DNA of 40,625 nucleotides, from the IMG/VR virus record IMGVR_UViG_3300027852_000023, positions 1-40,625 of that record. One strand, given 5' to 3'. Positions 15,139 through 20,998 of the stretch are shown here, piece by piece. This DNA is from a virus. The position numbers and the translations under genes were made by a program. Within the stretch, counting starts at the first letter, position 1; each line of letters starts with the position of its first letter. The notes beneath the pieces are model-generated. The model did no database searches. It had not been told where the DNA came from and saw only the letters and a list, made by a program, of their open reading frames with translations.

Positions 15139-15240
15139 TTAGTCCTCAAATCTTTGTAACACCGCTATAACCGCCAATATGCTCAGTAACCAATAAACTA
15201 TTCTCGGTGCTTCTACCATCTCAATCATCCATTTATACAT
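15139..15240 (-). CDS. 33-residue membrane peptide
   Basis: MYKWMIEMVEAPRIVYWLLS then ILAVIAVLQRFED, with TAGGAGG before the ATG. One hydrophobic helix. It fills the gap between SSB and the zinc-ribbon gene and ends 1 base before the next ATG. Confidence 0.6.
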   Translation of the reverse strand: MYKWMIEMVEAPRIVYWLLSILAVIAVLQRFED

Positions 15241-15249
15241 TTATTCCTC

Positions 15250-15585
15250 CTAAAAATAATCCTCTTCCTGCTTCTTGCTACCCATCAGCTTTATATCCAC
15301 CACGGACACTTCAAACCTTGCGCACAGTGGATCCCCCCACAATTTTGGATTGCCATCTTCGTGCATCAGCCGCCCCTCTACCGATACGGGCAGTCCCTTT
15401 GTCAAGTATTGAGTAAGTGCTTCCGCTCGCTTCTCCCACAGTGTACACTTTATCCAGATGGTTGATTTATTCTCACCCCAGCCATCATCCACCGCAACGG
15501 TGAAACCCGTTACCGCTTTCCCAGCTTGTGTGTACCGCATCTCTGCGTCTTTAGTTACCCGTCCTGAAAAATGTAATTTGTGCAT
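15250..15585 (-). CDS. ssb: Single-stranded DNA-binding protein
   Basis: 111 residues, shorter than the usual 140-180. LHFSGRVTKDAEMRYTQAGK, VTGFTVAVDD, IWIKCTLWEKRAEALTQYL and GLPVSVEGRL are the standard SSB OB-fold strands. The C-terminus is acidic and ends EEDYF, similar to the DDDIPF tip that recruits host repair and replication proteins. The start overlaps the stop of the repeat protein. Confidence 0.93.
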   Translation of the reverse strand: MHKLHFSGRVTKDAEMRYTQAGKAVTGFTVAVDDGWGENKSTIWIKCTLWEKRAEALTQYLTKGLPVSVEGRLMHEDGNPKLWGDPLCARFEVSVVDIKLMGSKKQEEDYF

Positions 15586-16328
15586 TATTGATCCTTTTCT
15601 AATTCATAAATAATTTTTGCGTCTTTACCTGTATGTAATCGCCACGTCTTACCATCATTTGATGGTACCAATCCATCGTTCCACAATTTTATTCCTGCGG
15701 AAAAATTGAATTTATATTCAATATCAAAAAACTCTGAAATATAACACCAGACCGAATCCCCGACCGAATCCCAGACCGAATCCCTGGCCGAATCCCAGAC
15801 CGAATCCCCGACCGAATCCCAGACCGAATCCCTGACCGAATCCCTGACCGAATCCCTGACCGAATCCCCGACCGAATCCCAGACCGAATCCCCGACCGAA
15901 TCCCTGGCCGAATCCCCGACCGAATCCCCGACCGAATCCCTGACCGAATCCCTGACATTAATAAACTCTTTCAGTAATTTAATGTGTTCTTGTGTTACTT
16001 GTTCAACTTCTTTCAATTCAAATGGGTTTACAATCTCTTTTACAATAAGTGGTTTTACTATCTTCTTGAAGTCAAGCGCTTTTACCCACTTTTCAACCTG
16101 TACCCTATCGTCTACGTCAGAATTTATCTGATCTACATTAAATTCTTTTGTCAGTGGATTGAACTCGTACTTATTACAAATATCCTCATTTAGCTTATAG
16201 TGCTTGCATATCATTGAGTGACTATCACATTCGCCTGATATGTCTTTCTTGCGTTGATTCCAATTAAAGTAAAATCGTTCTCCGCCCCTACTGTCTGGCT
16301 CTGTTACAAAACTAAAAAACTGGCACAT
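15585..16328 (-). CDS. Protein with 17 tetrapeptide xDSV repeats
   Basis: 247 residues, AAGGAGG before ATG 16328. The N-terminal domain (CQFFSFVTEPDSRGGERFYF, HSMICKHYKL) is followed by 17 four-residue units of R/G/W-D-S-V (two end in A) and a C-terminal region starting WCYISEFFDIEYKF. The repeats come from a 12-bp DNA repeat, so the frame survives copy-number change. Similar xDSV runs occur in phage and bacterial proteins of unknown function and may form a helical or solenoid spacer. It sits between ssb and the recombination-like genes. Confidence 0.8.
   Translation of the reverse strand: MCQFFSFVTEPDSRGGERFYFNWNQRKKDISGECDSHSMICKHYKLNEDICNKYEFNPLTKEFNVDQINSDVDDRVQVEKWVKALDFKKIVKPLIVKEIVNPFELKEVEQVTQEHIKLLKEFINVRDSVRDSVGDSVGDSARDSVGDSVWDSVGDSVRDSVRDSVRDSVWDSVGDSVWDSARDSVWDSVGDSVWCYISEFFDIEYKFNFSAGIKLWNDGLVPSNDGKTWRLHTGKDAKIIYELEKDQ
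15751..15954. repeat. 12-bp minisatellite, 17 units
   Basis: Units read N-GG-GAT-TCG-GTC on the coding strand. Only the first base of each unit varies freely (A, G or T, never C); the other eleven are fixed except two GTC to GCC changes. Confidence 0.95.
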
Positions 16329-16371
16329 CGTTTTCTACCTCCTTGTATAAGAATATTATTAACTTTTACTA

Positions 16372-16593
16372 TCAAACACTGCCAACTGGTATAAAAAGGT
16401 TATTCCCGTGAATATACACCGTTTTCGGTTCTCTCCCGTACTTCTGCTCATACTCATACACCGAACATTCAATAGCGTGCTCCTCTTCTGACTGCCCGTC
16501 TTTGAGTGGGATGGCGAAGAAAGGAACACTGTACATAATCAGCTCTTTACTTCTCGGCAAACCCTTGACGTTAGATATGCGTCTTATTTTCAT
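16372..16593 (-). CDS. Hypothetical early protein
   Basis: 73 residues (MKIRRISNVKGLPRSKELIM, then FFAIPLKDGQSEEEHAIECS). TAATG overlap with the upstream gene. Beta-rich; no family recognised. Confidence 0.6.
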   Translation of the reverse strand: MKIRRISNVKGLPRSKELIMYSVPFFAIPLKDGQSEEEHAIECSVYEYEQKYGREPKTVYIHGNNLFIPVGSV

Positions 16594-16814
16594 TACGGTT
16601 TACCAGAATTACACCATGCGATACCGACCACCAGCCCCATAAACATCCCCAAAGACACACTCACTAATATTGTGGCAAGCCGACTTATTGTAAACGCATA
16701 AATTATTAGTCCTCCAAGTGCTGTTATAATGCTCATCGCCAATGAATATGCACTCCAATTTCTGTTTATCCATTCATACATTTCTTTTGTTTCGCTATCA
16801 GTAAATTCTTTCAT
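16593..16814 (-). CDS. Small membrane protein, two helices
   Basis: 73 residues from ATG 16814 with GGAGG upstream (a GTG one codon earlier is possible). A charged N-terminus (MKEFTDSETKEMYEWINRNW) leads to two hydrophobic segments (SLAMSIITALGGLIIYAFTI and ILVSVSLGMFMGLVVGIAW). Function unknown. Confidence 0.62.
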   Translation of the reverse strand: MKEFTDSETKEMYEWINRNWSAYSLAMSIITALGGLIIYAFTISRLATILVSVSLGMFMGLVVGIAWCNSGKP

Positions 16815-16837
16815 CACTACCTCCGTTATAATTGTTT

Positions 16838-16864
16838 GACCGGGAAACCCCCCGAAACCCGGTC
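16838..16864 (-). other. G/C-rich hairpin between operon segments
   Basis: GACCGGG (16864-16858) pairs with CCCGGTC (16844-16838), seven pairs around a T/G-rich loop. There is no U-run after it, so it is a processing, stability or weak pausing structure rather than a clear terminator. Confidence 0.5.
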
Positions 16865-16880
16865 CATAAGGAGAAGAAAA

Positions 16881-17771
16881 TTATCCCTGTTCTCGATGTT
16901 TCTTTATCGTCAAGATAGCATCCCGTTTCAGCATGTACGCCTCTCGCTTGTCCGATTCCGAGTTATCTGGATTATTCAGCCACTTTGTAATTCCCATCAT
17001 CTTCTTGCTCAACACATCAGTTACACAATCGCCGTACCGCACGCCATCTGACCCGGTTTCATTCTCTGCCATTTCTAAACTCATCGGTGTGTCGATGTTT
17101 TTACGTGTCGGATTTCGCTTCTGCGCCGTTTTACCGGATTTATTGGGCGATTGTGTGCCTTCTTTCTTCTCGGTGAATTCAGCGTCAACAATAGACAAGT
17201 CCTCCATATCCTGCGTGAAGAATTCGGAGGCGTTAGCTGCGAGTAAAATTGCTCCAACGTATGCCCGTTTCTGCGCCATCTTCTGTAATGTGTTCACCTG
17301 GTCAAATATCTCTTTATTCTCAATCCGGTACGAAGTGTACGGTTTTCCGTTTCTTCCCACGCGCTCAATCCGCGTGCCACTTTCCTTTTCTTCTGGCGTT
17401 GCCTTGTTATCAAACACATAGCGATATCGGTATTTCTTTTCGTAGCTGTTGGTTGATCCCTCACACTCAGCAATCACATGGTCATCATGCCATACCTGAC
17501 ACTTGTACCGATAATAGAAAAATGGCTTGTCCCAATCCTCTTTAATATCAATCGGGGCGAATGTTGCTCGCAGCTTGAATAATCGCTGCAGCTTCTCTGC
17601 ACCCGGCTTTAGTAATGTAGGTTTCTTCGTTCCGGGAATTTCCCCATAGTCAATACCCTTTTTCATTACCGTCTGAACGTACTGCACCATCATATTGTAC
17701 TGATCAACTGCCTCTACAATTGCTGGTACTTGTATCCCCTTTGTCTCAATTACTTCTAATCCTTTATTCAT
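16881..17771 (-). CDS. Conserved phage protein of the recombination/replication module
   Basis: 296 residues. The N-terminal MNKGLEVIETKGIQVPAIVE, the strongly patterned KKGIDYGEIPGTKKPTLLKP GAEKLQRLF and the strand-rich FFYYRYKCQVWHDDHVIAEC ... SYEKKYRYRYVF core recur in phage proteins encoded beside SSB. A helical TLQKMAQKRAYVGAILLAAN segment and a basic low-complexity tail follow. A role in single-strand DNA annealing is a guess from location; no RecT or Erf motif is certain. Confidence 0.6.
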   Translation of the reverse strand: MNKGLEVIETKGIQVPAIVEAVDQYNMMVQYVQTVMKKGIDYGEIPGTKKPTLLKPGAEKLQRLFKLRATFAPIDIKEDWDKPFFYYRYKCQVWHDDHVIAECEGSTNSYEKKYRYRYVFDNKATPEEKESGTRIERVGRNGKPYTSYRIENKEIFDQVNTLQKMAQKRAYVGAILLAANASEFFTQDMEDLSIVDAEFTEKKEGTQSPNKSGKTAQKRNPTRKNIDTPMSLEMAENETGSDGVRYGDCVTDVLSKKMMGITKWLNNPDNSESDKREAYMLKRDAILTIKKHREQG

Positions 17772-17782
17772 TCCGCTCCTCC

Positions 17783-18157
17783 TTATTTCACTTTTCTAAT
17801 TGATACAGATGGCTTGCCTGTTGTTCTCAAGTACGCAATCTCTGGATGTACGCTAAGATAATTCATCAATCCTGCGTCATTCCATTTGGTGCGCCCTTTC
17901 ATCCATATTGCCTGGAACTTCGCACCTTTTACGGTTTCACCATGTTCAAGGATTTCTGACTTGATTTCTTTCCGCAATTCAGAATCTTTACTGTTGATCG
18001 CTTCAAGCTGTGGTTCAAACTCAGCATCTATTCCTGCTATCTGACTTTTAATTTCAGCCGTCAGAACGCTGTCAATCAATTCTTGTTTCTTGAGTCGTAG
18101 CAAATCTTTCTGTGCATTTAATTCTGCCAACTGGTTTAACTTATCTGTTGTGTTCAT
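17783..18157 (-). CDS. Coiled-coil phage protein paired with 16881-17771
   Basis: 124 residues. The N-terminal 75 residues are a long coiled coil (LAELNAQKDLLRLKKQELID, IDAEFEPQLEAINSKDSELR). The C-terminal TVKGAKFQAIWMKGRTKWND, YLSVHPEIAYLRTTGKPSVS IRK is a compact basic module. The layout (coiled coil plus small DNA-binding-like end) resembles Gam-like proteins, but this is not established. It lies directly upstream of the annealing-like gene. Confidence 0.6.
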   Translation of the reverse strand: MNTTDKLNQLAELNAQKDLLRLKKQELIDSVLTAEIKSQIAGIDAEFEPQLEAINSKDSELRKEIKSEILEHGETVKGAKFQAIWMKGRTKWNDAGLMNYLSVHPEIAYLRTTGKPSVSIRKVK

Positions 18158-18426
18158 TACGGTTTACCTTTCTCGTAGTTATTGACTACAGTATAGTTTG
18201 CGCGTGCATTTTCTAAACTCTGCTCAAAGCCCTCTTGGTAATGTTCGGCATACGGAGCATGTCCAAACCCTACAACTGTCTTTGTTTTACATTTTGGGCA
18301 CATCCACACATCAGCACACCAGATTTTATAGGGCTGTGGTGGTTCAGAAAACCATTCAATAACTCGTACATCGTTTTCTTCTGGTCGCATTTCTATTTCA
18401 CATTTTACACAAATTGGTCGCTTCAT
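18157..18426 (-). CDS. Zinc-ribbon protein
   Basis: 89 residues with GAGGAGG before ATG 18426. CVKCEIEM and CPKCKTKTVV form the metal site, separated by a beta hairpin with EWFSEPPQPYKIWCADVW. The C-terminus is helical. It overlaps the next coiled-coil gene by 1 base. Confidence 0.65.
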   Translation of the reverse strand: MKRPICVKCEIEMRPEENDVRVIEWFSEPPQPYKIWCADVWMCPKCKTKTVVGFGHAPYAEHYQEGFEQSLENARANYTVVNNYEKGKP

Positions 18427-18575
18427 TTATCCTCCTCATATAATTCATCCTGCAACTTTTTCAATTCCCCATACCGCGGATGTTCTGCCATTGATTGCAA
18501 CCCGTCCCTCATGCCCTCGTCTACTATGAGTTTGGTCAGGCGCAATTCCTCTGCTTGCATTTCGGGTCTATTCAT
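18423..18575 (-). CDS. Small helical protein
   Basis: 50 residues (MNRPEMQAEELRLTKLIVDE, then MAEHPRYGELKKLQDELYEE), overlapping both flanking genes (ATGA at its 3' end). Acidic amphipathic helices; unknown function. Confidence 0.58.
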   Translation of the reverse strand: MNRPEMQAEELRLTKLIVDEGMRDGLQSMAEHPRYGELKKLQDELYEEDK

Positions 18576-18750
18576 CTTGTTTCTCGCTTGGGTTTACGTC
18601 TCCACATCGAGTACAGCAATAATGGCTCATTACTGGATAACCACATTTTGCGCAAGGATAAACTTTGCCAACAAAATTTATGGCTTCTTCGCCTGCTAAC
18701 TTCCACCAGTCTTTTGTATATGGAGTTATGTATTCAAGTTTTTTATTCAT
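18568..18750 (-). CDS. Small zinc-ribbon protein
   Basis: 60 residues from ATG 18750, which overlaps the upstream stop; the longer frame to 18798 lies inside that gene. KVYPCAKCGYPVMSHYCCTR CG gives two Cys-x2-Cys pairs. N-terminal part MNKKLEYITPYTKDWWKLAG. Unknown function. Confidence 0.62.
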   Translation of the reverse strand: MNKKLEYITPYTKDWWKLAGEEAINFVGKVYPCAKCGYPVMSHYCCTRCGDVNPSEKQDE

Positions 18751-18922
18751 CTTCTGTATGTCCGCATGATTTACAGTGCCAGACGAAACCGAGATCATAT
18801 TCCTCGCCTTGCACGTTGTGGCCTACGCCCATATCTTCACTCACCATTTCGCCACCACATTTCCTGCAGGCTACTTTCAATTCTTCGTCAAGCCCCTGTA
18901 TTGATAAGATTGATTTATTCAT
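18743..18922 (-). CDS. Small zinc-ribbon protein
   Basis: 59 residues from ATG 18922 with TTAGGAGGAG upstream; the frame extending to 19006 shadows the membrane-protein gene. CRKCGGEMVSEDMGVGHNVQ then WHCKSCGHTEDE give two Cys-x2-Cys knuckles. Unknown function. Confidence 0.65.
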   Translation of the reverse strand: MNKSILSIQGLDEELKVACRKCGGEMVSEDMGVGHNVQGEEYDLGFVWHCKSCGHTEDE

Positions 18923-18936
18923 TCCGTCCGCTCCTC

Positions 18937-19113
18937 CTAACCGTTTACCATATTGAATATACAATAAACAAACCAAATGCTTCCAATAACATAGAAAGCC
19001 ATCCATCCGATTACTCTCCCTTTATCACCCCTGTTTGTTATTAAAGAAACAAGGTACATTCCAAAACCAAGCCCGAATATAAATATCAATATCAAATATG
19101 TTAATAACATCAT
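18937..19113 (-). CDS. Small membrane protein, two helices
   Basis: 58 residues (MMLLTYLILIFIFGLGFGMY, loop TNRGDKGR, then GWMAFYVIGSIWFVYCIFN). Two adjacent ATGs at 19113 and 19110 follow AGGAGGA; the second has better spacing. Function unknown. Confidence 0.6.
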   Translation of the reverse strand: MMLLTYLILIFIFGLGFGMYLVSLITNRGDKGRVIGWMAFYVIGSIWFVYCIFNMVNG

Positions 19114-19118
19114 TCCTC

Positions 19119-19295
19119 CTAATTCCTCGGATCATCACGGTCTGGATTTTTCAGGTACTCCCGATATGACTCGTTGTACCTCTCATCAATCATCAGCTCA
19201 AAGATCCCGGTCATTGACACCCCCTCTTCTTTTGCCATCTCTTTCAGCCTGCGCTTGTGTTCGGGTGAGATTGAGAATAAACTTCGTTCTTTCAT
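19119..19295 (-). CDS. Ribbon-helix-helix transcription regulator candidate
   Basis: 58 residues, GGAGG before ATG 19295. A short strand (RSLFSISPE) is followed by HKRRLKEMAKEEGVSMTGIF ELMIDERY, the strand-helix-helix layout of Arc/MetJ-like dimers that bind A/T-rich palindromes. It is the third gene after the early promoter and is preceded by an 80-base gap with an inverted repeat. It is the best candidate for the protein acting on the TATATACAG / CCYCTATAT sites, although this link is inferred. Confidence 0.68.
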   Translation of the reverse strand: MKERSLFSISPEHKRRLKEMAKEEGVSMTGIFELMIDERYNESYREYLKNPDRDDPRN

Positions 19296-19323
19296 TTTGC
19301 CTCCATTATAATTTTACTATTGA

Positions 19324-19357
19324 GGCTGACTATAAACTGCCCAGAATATAATCAGCC
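19324..19357 (-). promoter_or_regulatory. Inverted repeat in the leader of the RHH gene
   Basis: GGCTGATTATA (minus strand, 19357-19347) pairs with TATAGTCAGCC (19334-19324), 11 pairs including one G-U, loop of 12. No U-run follows. It may be an operator for the RHH protein (autoregulation) or a leader hairpin. Confidence 0.5.
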
Positions 19358-19374
19358 CGGATAATGAAATTATC

Positions 19375-19602
19375 CTATATCACTTCGTAAAACTTGATTA
19401 TAGGTTTTCCAGCTTTACGGTTATGTTTCACGCGCATTCGCACATCAATCGGATTCATTGGTGATCCAGAGCAAATAACCTTCCTTCTGAATCTGCGCTT
19501 GATTGTTGTTGCCGGATAAACCTTACCGTTTATCGTGCGCTTAGGAAGAGATATAATCCTGTCTGCTCCAGTTGGTAAATTATCTAAATAATTCATTTTC
19601 AT
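19375..19602 (-). CDS. Small basic early protein
   Basis: 75 residues. AGGAG precedes ATG 19602 and a second ATG at 19596. LPTGADRIISLPKRTINGKV then ATTIKRRFRRKVICSGS are strongly basic, so nucleic-acid binding or host-protein binding is possible. Second gene after the early promoter. No family recognised. Confidence 0.62.
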   Translation of the reverse strand: MKMNYLDNLPTGADRIISLPKRTINGKVYPATTIKRRFRRKVICSGSPMNPIDVRMRVKHNRKAGKPIIKFYEVI

Positions 19603-19624
19603 TTCTCCTGTGTTTGTTTATCTG

Positions 19625-19777
19625 CTATTTATTTCTAAAACACTTTTCACAAATGTAGAATGTTTTGTGGCTTGTCATCCCGTATTGAAAATATCCCGCA
19701 CCCTTTTTTATTTCTTCTCCACATCTCCCACACTTGCATTTTCTTTTGTTAGCCGTTTCTGAAACCTTGTTTTTCAT
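19625..19777 (-). CDS. First early gene: 50-residue zinc-ribbon protein
   Basis: MKNKVSETANKRKCKCGRCG with a second pair ICEKC near the C-terminus (four or more cysteines). ATG 19777 lies about 15 bases downstream of the predicted transcript start, with GAGGAAA upstream. As the first product of the strongest early promoter it is a candidate host-takeover factor. Confidence 0.65.
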   Translation of the reverse strand: MKNKVSETANKRKCKCGRCGEEIKKGAGYFQYGMTSHKTFYICEKCFRNK

Positions 19778-19786
19778 TTGTTGTTT

Positions 19787-19819
19787 CCTCTATATACAGT
19801 ATATACGATTATATAGAGG
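19787..19819. promoter_or_regulatory. Palindromic operator over the early promoter
   Basis: CCTCTATATA (19787-19796) and TATATAGAGG (19810-19819) are perfect 10-bp inverted arms. A nested palindrome TATATAC-A-GTATATA occupies 19791-19805. Together they cover the -10 and most of the spacer of the early promoter, so a bound dimer would block it. Confidence 0.7.
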
Positions 19820-19826
19820 TTGTCAA
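19798..19826 (-). promoter_or_regulatory. Strong early promoter (TTGACA-N17-TATACT)
   Basis: On the minus strand TTGACA (19826-19821), 17 bases, TATACT (19803-19798). It is the closest to consensus in the window and faces the early operon beginning at 19777. Confidence 0.82.
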
Positions 19827-19859
19827 GTACCTTTAGACTTTTTAAGGTAAGCGTAGGGT

Positions 19860-19888
19860 ATTACATTTCTCTGATGATGTGCTATAAT
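19860..19888 (+). promoter_or_regulatory. Possible plus-strand promoter
   Basis: ATTACA (19860-19865), 17 bases, TATAAT (19883-19888) preceded by TGC (extended -10). It would give an RNA from about 19895, antisense to the end of the structured-RNA region and with several hairpins, but no credible plus-strand gene follows. Confidence 0.4.
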
Positions 19889-19924
19889 GTAACTGGTGCA
19901 GGACAATCGTCTTGTGCCCCTCCT

Positions 19925-19952
19925 GAGCCGGTGTCCTTTCATTCGCCGGCTC
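19925..19952. other. GAGCCGG/CCGGCTC hairpin
   Basis: Seven-base perfect inverted arms (19925-19931 and 19946-19952) around a 14-base loop. On the plus strand the stem is followed by TTCC and then A/T-rich sequence. It could end the plus-strand transcript or form part of it. Confidence 0.5.
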
Positions 19953-19960
19953 TTCCAATT

Positions 19961-19986
19961 AAAATAAAGAAGCCCATAAGGGCTTC
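19961..19986 (-). terminator. Rho-independent terminator of structured RNA 1
   Basis: Minus strand GAAGCCC-TTAT-GGGCTTC then TTTATTTT: seven pairs, four-base loop, U-rich tail. Confidence 0.85.
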
Positions 19987-20130
19987 CAATCTACTCCTAC
20001 GCGTAGCAGGTGAGACTAAAGCATGGCGTTCAGGTCGCTCTGTGTATCTGCGCAGGTCATAATTCCACTGTTATGCCTCTTTGACAGAAATCAAGCACTG
20101 ATTGCGGACAGCCCTCAATGCGCCATGCTT
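19961..20130 (-). ncRNA. Structured RNA 1 (about 170 nt) with own promoter and terminator
   Basis: The predicted start (about 20130) is the first base of a 10-bp closing stem: AAGCAUGGCG (20130-20121) pairs with CGCCAUGCUU (20028-20019). Between the arms lie further helices CAUUGA/UCAGUG, UUGA/UCAA, CAUAA/UUAUG and CGC/GCG, giving a multi-branched shape. It ends in a rho-independent terminator. There is no open reading frame of note. It is not tRNA- or tmRNA-like and I recognise no Rfam family. A regulatory or virion-related RNA is possible. Confidence 0.6.
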
Positions 20131-20136
20131 GAATAT

Positions 20137-20145
20137 ATTATACCA
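20137..20145 (-). promoter_or_regulatory. Extended -10 promoter for structured RNA 1
   Basis: TGG-TATAAT on the minus strand, within an 11-base core ATGGTATAATA that is also present at 20338-20328 and 20509-20499. The -35 is weak. The expected start coincides with the RNA 1 closing stem. Confidence 0.65.
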
Positions 20146-20152
20146 TAGCAGA

Positions 20153-20322
20153 ACACCGCCTTGTGATATAGGATGCTCGTAAGTATCTCACGGCATGAAG
20201 CCGAATTTTGTCACATGAGGCGGTGTAATAAACAGGTCCCGGACTTCATACCTTTCGGTGATTGCGTGTTTCAGCAACTAGTTCTCTTTCGAGTCCATAA
20301 AGCACTCCGCGCATACCTGCTA
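20153..20322 (-). ncRNA. Structured RNA 2 (about 170 nt)
   Basis: Transcription from the extended -10 at 20337-20329 should begin near 20322, at the arm AGCAGGU (20321-20315), which pairs with ACCUGUU (20237-20231). Inside are GGACU/AGUCC, UUGC/GCAA and ACC-GAAA-GGU, a GNRA-capped hairpin. A second domain is closed by a 14-pair stem with a 2-base bulge (20226-20211 with 20166-20153) enclosing CGGC-UUCAU-GCCG. No clear U-run follows, so the 3' end is uncertain and read-through into RNA 1 is possible. Confidence 0.52.
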
Positions 20323-20328
20323 ATTTAT

Positions 20329-20337
20329 ATTATACCA
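20329..20337 (-). promoter_or_regulatory. Extended -10 promoter for structured RNA 2
   Basis: TGG-TATAAT on the minus strand, with TTGTGG 18 bases upstream as a partial -35. Confidence 0.6.
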
Positions 20338-20371
20338 TACAATTTCCATGGACCACAAATTACATGACTAA

Positions 20372-20427
20372 CCCCTATATGTAGTGCAAAAGGTATAAAA
20401 ACATGCATAAAACCCTGTATATAGGGG
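20372..20427. promoter_or_regulatory. Inverted operator-like pair CCCCTATAT / ATATAGGGG
   Basis: CCCCTATAT (20372-20380) and ATATAGGGG (20419-20427) are perfect inverted 9-mers 38 bases apart; the right one extends to CCCTATATACAG on the minus strand. This matches CCTCTATATACAG at 19787-19799 in 11 of 12 aligned positions, so both are probably bound by the same regulator. Confidence 0.55.
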
Positions 20428-20439
20428 TGTTTAATAGGT

Positions 20440-20493
20440 CCCAAAGCAAAACACCGCTGAAGCGGTGCTTGCCCTTTTGCAGGCGCCTAATAA
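20440..20493 (-). ncRNA. Short hairpin RNA 3 candidate
   Basis: Downstream of the extended -10 at 20508-20500. GCAAAA (20480-20475) can pair with UUUUGC (20451-20446) around the stem CACCGC-UUCA-GCGGUG, which is followed by UUUUGCUUU. It may be a short terminated transcript of about 50 nt or only a terminator protecting the RNA region. Confidence 0.4.
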
Positions 20494-20499
20494 CAACTT

Positions 20500-20508
20500 A
20501 TTATACCA
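20500..20508 (-). promoter_or_regulatory. Extended -10 promoter, third copy
   Basis: TGG-TATAAT on the minus strand, within the same ATGGTATAATA core; -35 is weak (TTATTA at 17 bases). Confidence 0.55.
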
Positions 20509-20509
20509 T

Positions 20510-20792
20510 TAACCACATTAGTTAATAATCGACTCACCATGCTGGTTTACGTCCGTTAAACCGCCGATAACATAGCCGATAAAATGATAATAACTTTTGT
20601 AGTATTTTTATTTGCGGTGTATTGTGAAAATAAGGACTGCGATAATTACTTCTGGGCTAATTTGCGCAGTTTGTTTTGTATATCGTTATTAATGCGTATG
20701 GGTTAATAGGCAGAGTATTACCAGTTAAGTGCTATTTATGCGTCTAACGGGTAACATATTACCTATTCAGATGTTCGGTGTTTGCGTACAGC
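20510..20792. other. Gene-free A/T-rich stretch
   Basis: No credible reading frame on either strand. It holds a palindrome GGTAACATATTACC (20750-20763), a direct repeat CCGATAA (20564-20570 and 20576-20582) and a TTAAC..GTTAA inverted pair near 20510-20526. It could contain replication or packaging sites, but nothing decides this. Confidence 0.5.
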
Positions 20793-20990
20793 TCAAATCT
20801 CCCGGCAGAAGAAGTCCTGCACCGTGTACCATAGACAGTCAAGCCAATCAGGTATCCAGGTGGGGATTTCATTCACGATCACCGACACATCAAGCTCCTG
20901 ATCCCACCATTCTTGCAAGAACTCTGGCTCGCTATCGAAGTTGAAGTAGAACGGCTTTGTTCTACCCTGAACAAGTATCTGCATTTTCAT
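20793..20990 (-). CDS. Small acidic protein at the end of the late transcript
   Basis: 65 residues (MKMQILVQGRTKPFYFNFDS, then WIPDWLDCLWYTVQDFF). GGAG lies 12 bases before the ATG. Tryptophan-rich and acidic; last gene before the structured-RNA region. No family recognised. Confidence 0.58.
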   Translation of the reverse strand: MKMQILVQGRTKPFYFNFDSEPEFLQEWWDQELDVSVIVNEIPTWIPDWLDCLWYTVQDFFCREI

Positions 20991-20998
20991 AAACCGAT

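Noticed and set aside
15751-15954. CRISPR array
   Set aside because: Units are 12 bp without spacers and are coding.
15689-15958. SGIRSGIR-repeat frame inside the repeat gene
   Set aside because: It is the other reading of the 12-bp repeat, with no conserved domains or start signal.
15585-16328. Diversity-generating retroelement target
   Set aside because: No reverse transcriptase or template repeat exists, and variation is not limited to adenines.
19961-20130. Possible phage 6S RNA
   Set aside because: It has a closing stem, but the inside is multi-branched and lacks the single long hairpin with a central bubble.
20231-20322. GAAGUCCGGGACC resembles the CR-I segment of RNase P RNA
   Set aside because: The other conserved regions (CR-IV, CR-V ACAGAA...GGCUUA) are missing and the RNA is far too short.
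19820-20367. Plus-strand frames of 60-80 codons
   Set aside because: They overlap the structured RNAs, have no ribosome binding site and show no protein-like pattern.
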